Shown: positions 1 to 8,529 of the stretch, in pieces | Numbering within the stretch: position 1 is the stretch's first letter | How the letters are laid out: the number at the start of each line of letters is the position of its first letter | Assembly (NCBI GenBank): GCA_002286715.1 | Contig: NSJX01000179.1 | Location: forward strand, 1 to 17,443 | Direction of reading: 5' to 3' | Length of the DNA: 17,443 nucleotides | From: Dentipellis sp. KUC8613 | Taxonomy: Eukaryota > Basidiomycota > Agaricomycetes > Russulales > Hericiaceae | Made by a program: the position numbers and the translations under genes | The notes under the pieces: generated by a model | The model's input: only the letters and a program-made list of their open reading frames with translations | Told to the model about the DNA's origin: nothing | Database searches by the model: none

Positions 1-119
1 CTCAATAATAACTGAGTCTGGTGTATTGTGCCCGTGTGAGCAAGAGGTCGTTAAACTACTCTCCCCCGCGCCCATTACACTCCAACTCACGGTGTCCGGC
101 TCGTGTGACATCCGGATGC

Positions 120-527
120 ATGCAGCGTGGCGAGAGCGACCAACGAGCCGTCAACCGGCAGGGCGGGGGGAACGACGAGAACGAATGCCCCGGAATGGAC
201 ACTCCCATTCATCCCGGTCGGACTGTACATCATCAGCGGGAGTCCATTGCACCGCTGCTGCTGCCGCTCCCACCGCCGTCGGTGCCTGCCATCCCTCCAC
301 CGTCGCCGCCGTCGCCGCCTCCGCAAGGTCAACTCGCACCTCCCGATATCGCGCTGTCATCTCCGTCCCTCACGTACTCTGAGTCGTCCCTGCCTGCCCA
401 TGACCAGCACGTACCTCAACCTCGATTTCAGATGCGTGCTCAAGCGTCGTCGCTCCTGCAAAACCCCCTATCACGAGCCAGAATGAGCGAGACCCCTTCG
501 GGTCACGGATATGATTCTTCTGGCTAG
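120..527 (+). CDS. Proline-rich open reading frame, hypothetical, possibly a terminal exon
   Basis: The frame is open from position 12, with its first in-frame ATG at 120 and a TAG stop at 525-527. The product is low complexity: a Pro-rich central block (PPSPPSPPPQ-like) followed by a Ser/Pro/Gln-rich tail, as in disordered fungal proteins. I recognise no domain. It could be the last exon of a gene that begins left of the window; CATGCAG at about 118-124 could serve as an acceptor. GTACTC...TTTCAG around 377-433 could be a short intron. Three other frames are also open here because the DNA is GC-rich and repetitive, so coding status is doubtful. Confidence 0.25.
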   Translation: MQRGESDQRAVNRQGGGNDENECPGMDTPIHPGRTVHHQRESIAPLLLPLPPPSVPAIPPPSPPSPPPQGQLAPPDIALSSPSLTYSESSLPAHDQHVPQPRFQMRAQASSLLQNPLSRARMSETPSGHGYDSSG

Positions 528-609
528 AAGAAAACTTGGGTCAGACAATTGAATGTCTTGGCAGGTGAGATTGCGGTCCGTCTTGTTGATGGAGTACTCA
601 CTTCGAACA

Positions 610-3353
610 TCAGATAGGTGCATCCACCCCGAGGTCCTCTCCCGTCACAGCCTCCATAGTAGAGTCACCAAAGATATCTACTCCCTCTAGCCCATCCTCT
701 TCCATTGACGTGACCTTGAACTCAGCCGTGACACCCTCGTCCAGTGCGTCGGGGATTTCGTGCGCGGATTTTCTCCCGGCCGTATATTCATTTGTTCTGT
801 GATTCTTCATGTATTTTGTTAACTCACGAAAAGATTGTGTCATATCTTTTTCCGCATGTGCAAACGACAGGCCAGCGAGCTTGAAGTTCTTCTCAATGTT
901 GGCGTGTGAGTTCCGGTACACCAAGATGAGAGGGGACTCAGTGATTATCCTTTCCTTTGAGCGGTTAGAACCTGACCCGCCGTGGTGGTCCTAGATGGCC
1001 AATGAGATGTGTAAGGTCCTTAACACGAAGACAAGTTCCACTTACTTTGGTGAACAGGTTATTTAGTTCGACTACCCAATCCACTGCGCGAAACTGGTGT
1101 TCGCGGCCGGTTGGATTTACCAGCATGTTATAACGCACGGCTTTCCTAATAGGACTGCGGTGAGTTAACATGCATTTTATACATGCTCTGACACTAACCG
1201 GAGTCCTTCAGGATACCGAAAATGCACATCGGTGAGGAATCTTGTCATCTGGGCTGCATATTTATGCTTCCCTGTTGCCTTGAAGATACAAATCCACGGC
1301 TGAAAGACAGTCTCCACTCTCCCAATGTCACCGGCATTCATGGCATAGGTGAGTTCCTCATACAAGAGAAAAATTTGGTGCAGTAATAATATGTTTTCGT
1401 GTTGCTGGTCCCGCTCGGCATCCGGATTTAGGCGTGCTTCAAAAATGTTGGCTTCGTTTCCGGCCACATAGTTGTCGCAGAGATCAAGGGCCATCTCACG
1501 AAGTGTATCCAATGTCGGCTCGGTACCAGCCAGCTCCTCCAGGCTCGTGACTTCCCTATTGCGCCGTCCCGCTGCAATGCGCCAGGCATCCAATCGTAAG
1601 CCCACGCCGACATGTCGAATAACTTCATGCATTTGACAAAATTTTGGCTTCGATCCAATCTTGCCTGTCTCGCTCTCGCGAATGACACGTACGAAGGCCA
1701 TGAGGCTGTTGAGATCTTTTCGTGCTGCTATAGGAGCAATCGAGATTCGCCAGATAGCCTCAGCGGCCGCCATCTTAAGGTGGAAGAGGCCGAGAATGAA
1801 TATAATGAATTGGAACCTCCGCCATGCTGTGTCCTCATCAGCGCGGCGGTCCATTACTGACTGCACTCTCTCGCAGGTGCTGAGATCTCCATGGAAAAGG
1901 ACCACATACTCCGACATGTCGACGATATCGTAAATGTAATTGTTGTCCTCGTCGTCGTCAGGGTTGCCGATGCCACCCTGGCGCATCAAATTTTGGATAG
2001 CGTCAAGATTTCCCGACACTGTTGACTCGTTGATGTCCATAGCGCGTGCCGGGACATGGTAGAGCTTTGTAACAGGTATTTGTTCAACAGCTTCTGGTGT
2101 ACCAATCTGACCTCGGAAGCGGTGAAAGTAGGCAGGACCGTGGTGGCAGAGATCGTGAAGGAATTGCCAGGCATTGAAGCGTTCACGCCGTGTATGGCCC
2201 GTACCATCTGGAGTTTCGGGGTGCAGCCGCCGCAGATGCTCAGTCGATTGAAGATTTACAAAGTCGGGATAAGGTGGTCTGGTGGCGTGGTCATTGTAAG
2301 GTGACGTCTCCCAGAGCTCTTTGGAACAGCGCAGATCGTCTTTAGTGACTCCATGATCCAATTGCAGAAGGTCTCCTGACGTAAGGTGAACAAGTGAGCT
2401 ACCGCCGTCGTCGACCGTGGGGGTTGACATGTTCAGCTGCACGTCAAAATTGTCATAGGCATAGGCTGCAAGGAGGGTACTTCCGAGTTCTCCAAGTGCC
2501 TTCGTTGTCTGCACAGAGAGTGATTTTACAGCGTCGTTGATTGCATCAACTGAAATTGAGATTCCAGATCTTGCGAGCATCTTGATTACTTTCTCCGGGG
2601 TACCGCAGGAGTGGAGGAACACACCAACTATACTCTGCAATGCATTGCATTGCTGATTATTAGCTTGCATCATGATATTGATTATAACCGTTGTTTTCTG
2701 CTAAACGTCAGCCTCAGGTACCAAGTAGACAGAACAGATGGGACGCACAATATCAATTAATGATTGTCGCCACAATGCACGCGTCGTAGGTGTGGGCCGA
2801 TCCCTTTTTCCACCTGCATTGTCCCGCTCATCATTCTCTAGGAATATGTCGATGTCATCCTGTGATGCCCATAGTAGATCATCAGAGTCGTCGTCCCCGG
2901 ACGCTGGAACCATCTGGTGAGTCTACGCCGATCATGAAGTTAACGCCACTCACGAAGAATTCGCTGGCCACCACCCAGCATAGAATGCACAAGATCCCAT
3001 ACTTCAGGGGCAAGCTGCCTTATCTGTGAGGTCGTCTCCTCAAGCTGAAAGTGTCGCAGCTTTTCAGGAGTCGCATGAAGCGCAGAAAAGTGCCACCCGT
3101 TGTCTTTGTCGGTGAGTTCCTTCACGGTGGTGCTCAATTTACGTGTCATGGTTGTCTGTATGAGACTGAAAGCATGTTCCCTTAACATCGGGTGGGCAAG
3201 GATGGCATCAAAAAGGAGGGAAAGCTTTTCGGCGATTTGGGCGACGGGATGGCGCGTCTTGTCCACTGGTGACTGTAATATAAAAATCATCAGGTCTGCG
3301 ATGTTCACCTGAGATGCAGCAAGGAGTTCCACAACACTTGAGAGGGAGGTCAT
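610..3353 (-). CDS. DUF6589 domain-containing protein, 5 exons, about 847 aa
   Basis: The proposed CDS is 3353-2954, 2903-2749, 2697-1199, 1154-1046 and 990-610. Introns of 50, 51, 44 and 55 bp all have GT-AG ends and keep phase (3' end of intron 2 could also be 2701, adding one Gln). The ATG sits in a strong Kozak context (AAGCCACCATGA). Family blocks known from basidiomycete DUF6589 proteins appear in order: DKDNGWHFSALHA near residue 110, MMQANNQQCNALQS near 194, AYDNFDV with Asp267, HLTSGDLLQLDHGV, FHGDLSTCERVQS with Asp456, LFHLKMAAAEAIWR, and NPTG...FRAVDWVVELNN with Asp710/Glu714. The function of DUF6589 is unknown; it is greatly expanded in mushrooms. The spaced acidic residues resemble a DDE-type nuclease layout, but that is inference. 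Coding-looking sequence upstream (3416-3637) suggests that a longer ancestral 5' end has been lost. Confidence 0.8.
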
Positions 3354-3415
3354 GGTGGCTTATTTATTACTTGCTTTTGCAGCATGCCCGTCGTAAGGAC
3401 GAGGGATCCGCATAC

Positions 3416-3637
3416 CGGTGTCAAAGTCTCGAAGTAGTCATCGAACCTCTCAGAAAAATGCGGCCCTTGACAATTACATCAGCGAGACTCGTCCATGGAC
3501 TGCAGTGGCTGATTGTTTGTAGATGTTTTCCTCCAGCCGTCGCTGAAGGGTAAGGGCAATTTAGGTTCAAAGATTGAGTCGGGAATATGCGGTGGGGTTT
3601 GATTTTCATCGACATCAAACTTTAGATTACTGTAATA
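3416..3637 (-). pseudogene. Possible lost N-terminal coding segment of the DUF6589 gene
   Basis: On the minus strand one frame reads like protein over about 70 codons, including FEPKLPLPFSDGWRKTS, then an in-frame TGA at 3481-3479, then GPHFSERFDDYFETLTP in the same frame, ending at a possible donor (CCG|GTATGC, 3415). No ordinary splice joins this frame to the ATG at 3353: every acceptor I tried gives a stop or the wrong phase. It may be a broken 5' exon of the adjacent gene or untranslated leader. The SINE-like insertion lies immediately upstream. The assignment rests on composition and position, not on a database match. Confidence 0.35.
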
Positions 3638-3640
3638 TAG

Positions 3641-3793
3641 GAAATTGCGTACACTAATATACTGTACGTGTGGTGTGTAGAGGATGTCCTCCTCCCCGCA
3701 CCATCGTATTCAGGCCCTTACCCGAAAGCGACGGATGGGCAGGAGCCTGGTTCGATCCCTACCGTGCACAGAAAATGAAAGAATTTGCGTACA
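3641..3793 (+). mobile_element. Short tRNA-like (SINE-like) insertion with 13 bp flanking repeats
   Basis: A 127 bp insert (3654-3780) is flanked by GAAATTGCGTACA (3641-3653) and GAATTTGCGTACA (3781-3793), which match at 12 of 13 bases and look like a target-site duplication. The insert contains a perfect Pol III B box, GGTTCGATCCC (3749-3759). It also has a degenerate A box, TGGTGTGTAGAGG (3671-3683). The insert ends in an A-rich tail (GAAAATGAAA) directly before the right repeat. GTACGTG (3664-3670) can pair imperfectly with CGTGCAC after the B box. The T stem does not fold, so it is not a functional tRNA gene. Confidence 0.45.
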
Positions 3794-3818
3794 TTTTTTT
3801 TGCCGGGTGATGTGCTGC

Positions 3819-4229
3819 TAGTGTTTTTCTCGAGTAGAGTCGACTCGACTCGATCGCCGAGTGAGCCGGATCGAGTCGCGACTCGCTTATGTACGAGTCG
3901 AGTCGAGTTCTGCTCGACCAACTCACGAGTGACATCGATTTCGGGGGTTTCTTCTGCAACTTATCCCAAGATTTATGCTTTGTTGCTAATGCACATGTGA
4001 AGCTTTTCTGCATACTTCAGTAGCTCTAGGATACTTTCTGCTAGCATAGCTATTGGTCCTGTTATATTTTTCGAAAATATGCCAGGGTGATGACATAAGA
4101 TTTTGTACCAAAGGCGGCACGAAATCGACTCGACGACTCGCTCGAAGTCAACTCACCCAGACTCAAATTTCCGCGAGTTTCTCCGAGTCGGACTCGATGG
4201 CGACTCGACTCGACTCGAGCAAAACACTA
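3819..4229. mobile_element. hAT-type MITE, 411 bp, with 8 bp target-site duplication
   Basis: The element starts TAGTGTTTTTCTCGAGTAGA and ends in the inverted counterpart CTCGAGCAAAACACTA. The first 29 bases of the two ends match at 26 positions as inverted repeats. It is bounded by a perfect 8 bp direct repeat, TGTGCTGC, at 3811-3818 and 4230-4237. An 8 bp duplication together with terminal YARNG (here TAGTG) is the known signature of hAT transposons. Both subterminal regions carry many GAGTCG/CGACTC motifs in both orientations, like the transposase-binding arrays of hAT elements. The central part is AT-richer and has no coding capacity, so the element is non-autonomous. Confidence 0.85.
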
Positions 4230-4237
4230 TGTGCTGC

Positions 4238-4535
4238 CATTGTCACGCTCGTGACTCCGCATCACCCCGAAAGATAGGGATCTATGCAGTAGATCTGGAT
4301 TGTCACTTTTCTCGGATTCGATCTATTCAGATGACTGGTATCGCCTATTTCACGAAATGTGCTTGAGTACCGAATTTCCGCATAATCAATCTGTGCAGGC
4401 AGTAAATTGATCGAATCGCGACTTTGAGGCAATGAAACTGCTGGCAGTGTACCCAAAGTATTTGCAAACATGCGCAACAACGGCCATCCAAAATTCTTCG
4501 CACCCATTACGCCTGTCTCTTGCGCTCGGTGGCTC
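4238..4535. other. Intergenic region between the MITE and the F-box gene
   Basis: This is presumably the 3' flank of the F-box gene, which is transcribed leftward into it. Short open frames on both strands lack family features or sensible starts. I see no repeat, RNA gene or clear terminator signal here. Confidence 0.5.
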
Positions 4536-6148
4536 CTAGCGGGCGGCCTTGATAATCTTGAATCGTGCATCCTGGCAAAGTGTCCGGAGCGCAGGGCTGT
4601 CTGCTGGCGCATCGTCGATCTTCATCATGTCATGCAAACCGCGAGGGAACCCGCATATGGGGTCGAAGGTACCAAACACTTCCACATGTCGGGCCAGCCA
4701 GTTGACGTGGCTTGGCGGCAGCACATGGTCGGTTTGCACAAACAGCTTACGCAGGGGGAACCCAGCCGCGATCCTCGCCGCCACGAGGGGAGCCAAATTA
4801 TTGATGTTCGCTCCCCAGATCACAGCTGTAGTCCAGCGGGGCAGGATCTGCGGGAACGTCCCGGGGGCACTGTGTCTGTACGTGTCGGTCAAAGCGATCA
4901 CGTCTGCCATCCAGCCTTTGTCAGGTGTGCCGAACGAACCGGTGACGACGAGGACACGGACGTTCTCCAGCTCTTCGTATAGCTCCTGGCACGAGACGTT
5001 TTCTTGCTGGCAGTCCCAGGCGTCGATTTCTAGACCCTGTATTGTGGCGAGAACGGAGCGGTCGGTGCTCTCGTAGGGCTCCAACATCTCTTCCAAGAGC
5101 GTCGTGTATTCGCCGTCTTGCAACGAGAGGGACATCGTGCGAAGATTGGGCATGAGCAGTTCGCACATAACGTCGACCGTATCTTCCTGGGAGTACGCGT
5201 GGAGTTGAAAATGCTCGAGCTTCTTCAGTTCGATAGGCGGGCCCGCGCGGTCGGGTTCGAATTCTATCTCCAGGCCCGTAAGAGTGCATTCAAGCTCCAG
5301 GGTCTTCAGATCCGGAAAGGCGGCGATGAAATCCAGCATGTCGTTGAGTTTGGGATTATGATACAGGTCGAACGCTCGGGTGAGCTTCAGGTGAGTGATG
5401 CCGCGAAAAGCGGGCCGTCGCCAATCCAGCTGAGCGCCACTGACGGAAAGGGTTTGGAGCCGCAGAGGCATGGTCCCATTCTTCGTCAGTGGGCGGACGT
5501 CGCGAGCAACTGCGCACCGCTTCTCGTAGTCCTTAGGTCCGAAGCGGGTCGGATCGTCGGCTTGGAGGCAGTCGATGATCAGGGTTCGCAGGTTTGGCGC
5601 CGAGAAGTTTGTGAGGATAGTCAGGATCTTGGTTGTATCTTCCGGACGTTGAGCAACGAGGGAAAGGGAGCGCCATCGGCCAGTCTGGGCCAACAGTGCA
5701 GCAAAGCGTGTGAGATCCTCCAGGCTGATGTAGTGCATAGCAATATCCAGTGGCAAGGTGTTTGAGTACTGAAGATGTGACTGGATATGAAGGGCCTGAG
5801 AGCGGCGCCCAGACCTGCCCCTGAAGACATCGATGCTGTTCCACAGCGCAGGAATTGAGGTGACTATGTGCCGCCAGCGGCGGCATGTGTGTGAGATAGC
5901 CCAGAGAGACCGCTCAACCTCCCGAGCTTCCAGAAAATCTCGCGGAAACTTCTGATCATCGGACAAGGCCAGTGTAAGTTTGAATATCTGAACTAATAAT
6001 TCGACGGGTAGACGTTTGACATAGCATCGTCGTTGGGCGTGCTGACGAATATTAGAGTGTTGACGAGGAAGATACTGTCTCATCGTTAGCAGTCGTTTAT
6101 AGCGTTTGGCTGAGTTCTTACCACGCTGCGCCCATGTACATACGCCAT
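4536..6148 (-). CDS. F-box protein with LRR-like C-terminal region, 2 exons, 521 aa
   Basis: Exon 1 is 6148-6122 (MAYVHGRSV), the intron is 6121-6075 (47 bp, GTAAGA...TGCTAACGATGAGACAG), and exon 2 is 6074-4536. A longer unspliced frame reaches up to 6227 but would start at GTG. The ATG, the nine-residue first exon and the intron are all conserved in the inverted copy at 14423, which settles the model. The F-box occupies about residues 29-85 (KRLPVELLVQIFKLTLA ... WAISHTCRRWRHIVTSIPAL). It is followed by about 430 residues with irregular leucine-rich strands (LKTLELECTL, LEHFQLHAY, NLRTMSLSLQD), typical of mushroom F-box proteins. By family it would link a substrate to Skp1/Cullin in an SCF ubiquitin ligase; the substrate is unknown. 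Confidence 0.85.
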
Positions 6149-6640
6149 ATTCCAGAGCGCGATACAGAACTTTGGGGTTTAATGAAGACAGGAGATCTTG
6201 CGGAGGAGAGTCTGTTTCGGTGGGCACGGTACTTGTGAAAGAAGGGAATCGAGAGATGGGCAGGAGACGAGATGGCCTCTCGCATTTTATGTCGTCCTGA
6301 CCAGGTCAATGACAATCCAGCGCAGTCCCCCTGAGGTCCGACAGGTCTCACATCTTGTTGTAGCACTTTGAGACATATAGCCAATGCAAGAAGTGCCGTT
6401 GAGACTCAGCAAGACCTGGTCTGATGTGCCGCCATTTTTTGGTATCGGTCAAAGATTCGTCTCGCCACAGCGCCAAGACGTGGTCCAAAGGCGCAATCAG
6501 GTTCTCACTTGAGGCACGGGTCAGTTGAAACATCTCATGCTTTGACGTCGCGTGAAATCGCGTACCGATAGACAGTATGTGGTTTTGGCCGTTGTGAAGG
6601 TCCTGAGTGAGTCGGTCGGACCGTCACGCGTGGTGGGTGA
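6149..6640 (-). repeat. Duplicated 5' flank of the F-box gene, copy 1
   Basis: This block aligns, reverse-complemented, with about 13905-14422 in front of the F-box pseudogene, with many substitutions and small indels. Shared stretches include TTGGACCACGTCTTGGC, GACGAATCTTTGACCGAT-like sequence, CTTTCACAAGTACCGTGC and CTCCTCCGCAAGATCT. It is the leader and promoter of the intact F-box gene and part of the intergenic space shared with the divergent gene at 6763. A short frame in it (LDHVLALWR ... PGLAES) is also open in the other copy. Confidence 0.8.
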
Positions 6641-6661
6641 CAGTAAGTGACAACGAAGTCA

Positions 6662-6674
6662 GTGACTCAGTCAC
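6662..6674. promoter_or_regulatory. Palindrome containing a Gcn4/AP-1-type bZIP site
   Basis: GTGACTCAGTCAC is a perfect 13 bp palindrome around TGACTCA (6663-6669), the consensus bound by Gcn4/AP-1 bZIP factors. It lies about 90 bp upstream of the ATG at 6763, among further TGAC/GTCA half-sites (6640-6700), and could serve the gene at 6763 or the divergent F-box gene. Binding is inferred from sequence only. Confidence 0.4.
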
Positions 6675-6762
6675 CGGATCGCGGGCGTGACAAGTAACTT
6701 TCGACTGCTGCAGCTTCACCGTTCTCAAGAACTTTGCCTTTTTCGATTCCAGACCCACTAAA

Positions 6763-7742
6763 ATGTCTTCAGGCTCTGATTCCGACTCGGACGCCCCCGA
6801 AGCTATTGGCCTGACGCAGTCCGCACAGGCAGCCCGCGGCGCGGCGCGAGAACTCGAAGCGTTCCGCGCAGAGCAACGGCAGCGCGTGAAGGAGAAGAAC
6901 AGAGCACGCGATGCGCGACTGAAAGAACGCGCCGCGGAGAAGTCTTTGAAGAGCAAGGGGAAGGAGGCGGAGTCGGAAGATGCTGAAGATGAGGAGGATG
7001 AGGATGCGGAGAGAGAACGATTGGAGGCGAGGATGGCGCGGGCTATGGGTGAGGCGGAAGGGGAAAGCGGGAGCGATTCAGAGGATGTGGAGGGTCTGGA
7101 AGACGTGGAGATGGATGGGGACGGGGAAGAAACTGGAGGGAGCGAAGAGGAGGGCGAAGAAGGCTCAGAAGACGAAGAGATGGGATCCGGAGAGGAGTTC
7201 TCAGGATTCGAAGACGATGAAGACTTGGAAGACGAGCACGCTGTACCGGACCCGAAGGCAAAGTACCTGCCTGATCATCTATTCACCGCGGCTCTCAGTG
7301 GTTCTCGTGCCTCTACGAAACGGGCCTCAAATACGCGGACGTCCGAAGCTGATTCAAGGCCAATAAAAGAGCGTAAGCGCGCTGCGAAAAAGTCTAAGGA
7401 TATCCTCGTTGGGTATGTTGCATCCCATCGCAACCATGTCGTGCAAGTGTCTTTATGCTGACTACTGGTTGGTAGTTCGCGTGTAATACGTGCCCTCCCC
7501 AACGCGGGTAAAGTAGTAGAAGGGACTGGCGCTCCTTCACGGCGTGCTGCACGCTTCCTTTCGAAAGCACTTGCACTTAAAGGCTCACAAAAAACAGCGA
7601 AGGGATGGGAGCGAAGACCAAGTATGTATCTGAAGCTTCTTCTGGTAAGTGTGTAATTGACCCGAACTCTTGCTCAGCGAATCTTGGCGTGCTCAAACGG
7701 ACCAGTGGTGCGCCTGCCATGGGATTCGTTAGGTCACGATGA
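6763..7742 (+). CDS. Acidic, nucleolar-like protein of unknown function, 3 exons, 286 aa
   Basis: Exons are 6763-7412, 7476-7621 and 7678-7742. The introns (63 and 56 bp) are GT-AG; intron 1 has a CTGAC branch site. Phases 2 and 1 are respected. The N-terminus is Ser/Asp-rich (SSGSDSDSDAPEA). A charged coiled-coil-like region follows (LEAFRAEQRQRVKEKNRARD), then a long Glu/Asp tract at about residues 65-165, then DPKAKYLPDHLFTAA. A basic segment (KERKRAAKKSKDILVG) comes next, and the C-terminus is conserved-looking: SRVIRALP, RAARFLSKALALKG, KGWERRP, NLGVLKRTSGAPAMGFVR. Acidic tracts next to basic motifs are typical of nucleolar ribosome-assembly proteins, but I cannot name the family. A second donor (GTAAGT at 7645) would be out of frame. 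Confidence 0.75.
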
Positions 7743-8529
7743 GGTGTGTAATATCACCGATATTTTTTTCTCCAATCTCATCCAGCCCAGCTACAGCTGA
7801 CGCCATAAAAGTATTGTATACCATATCCACGCTTGACCAATCTATCTCGACCCGCTTCACGTCGTCTCATTCGTTTTGAAAGTTTTCAGACGGATCAGGT
7901 TCAAATGCATGCATGGCCTCGTGCATAGGCGCAAACGCGGCACCAGAACTCAACAGGGCCTAAAGCAATTAATCTCTGTGCTTCTTCGCTTGAACTCGTA
8001 TCAAGCGTCCCAGCTGTGTGAAGATCAACTATGCAATTTGCTTGTCTTATCAATTGGCTTAATGGCTATGATGTTGTTCGTGGACGCATTCCGCATGCGA
8101 AATTTCTGGGTTTCATGCTGAGAAACAAATTCAGCATAAATTTACGGAGGGATACACGTGCGGGGAACAATAGCAGAGGGGATAAGCAAAATTACGTGTG
8201 AATAATAGGAACGTCATTGTTGCCAACGGGCGCCTAACGCTAACAAAGTAGCGTATGGGCGCCTAAGCCTACAAAGCATTGGCAGTGTCCTTCCAAATTC
8301 CATCTACGTCTCTCCCATCATTCATCCCGTCCTATATATTCTAATTTATACCCGTATATACCTCTTGACTCCCTATCATTACCTTCTGACTCTCATATCT
8401 CTCTGAGCTATCCCATCTTATCTAGTACGCCAGCAAGTTCAACATCGTTCGAGTCAGGATCACATTAACCGTGTTTCTCGCAGTCATTTCGAAGAACCAA
8501 CACGACACATTGCACAGCGTACCGATAAG
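7743..8529. promoter_or_regulatory. Intergenic region and metacaspase promoter
   Basis: No convincing gene is present; an 81-codon frame at 7876-8121 starts only with TTG. The region contains two exact GGGCGCCTAA copies (8228-8237 and 8257-8266). Each is followed by a related CTAACAAAG/CTACAAAG stretch, so it is a small imperfect tandem repeat with palindromic GGCGCC cores. Further down are a TATA-like CTATATATT (8332-8340) and a pyrimidine-rich stretch (about 8360-8425), as is common just before fungal transcription starts. The metacaspase ATG follows at 8530. Confidence 0.5.

Noticed and set aside
3664..3770. A tRNA gene with an intron, suggested by the B box GGTTCGATCCC and a pairable acceptor stem
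   Set aside because: The T stem does not pair beyond two bases, the A box has extra bases and no anticodon arm can be placed; a SINE-like origin fits better.
3831..4220. GAGTCG-rich DNA considered as a simple satellite or telomere-like repeat
   Set aside because: The motifs are irregular, in both orientations, and confined between terminal inverted repeats with a perfect 8 bp duplication, so they belong to the MITE.
5118..5765. Long plus-strand frame opposite the F-box gene
   Set aside because: It mirrors codon use of the intact minus-strand F-box/LRR coding sequence and has no family features.
6122..6227. N-terminal extension of the F-box gene beginning MPTETDSPP
   Set aside because: Its first codon is GTG, it reads through a clear intron, and the conserved ATG/intron structure in the second copy supports the shorter start.
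7876..8121. 81-codon frame between the acidic-protein gene and the metacaspase
   Set aside because: It starts with TTG, has no recognisable features and lies in promoter-like DNA.
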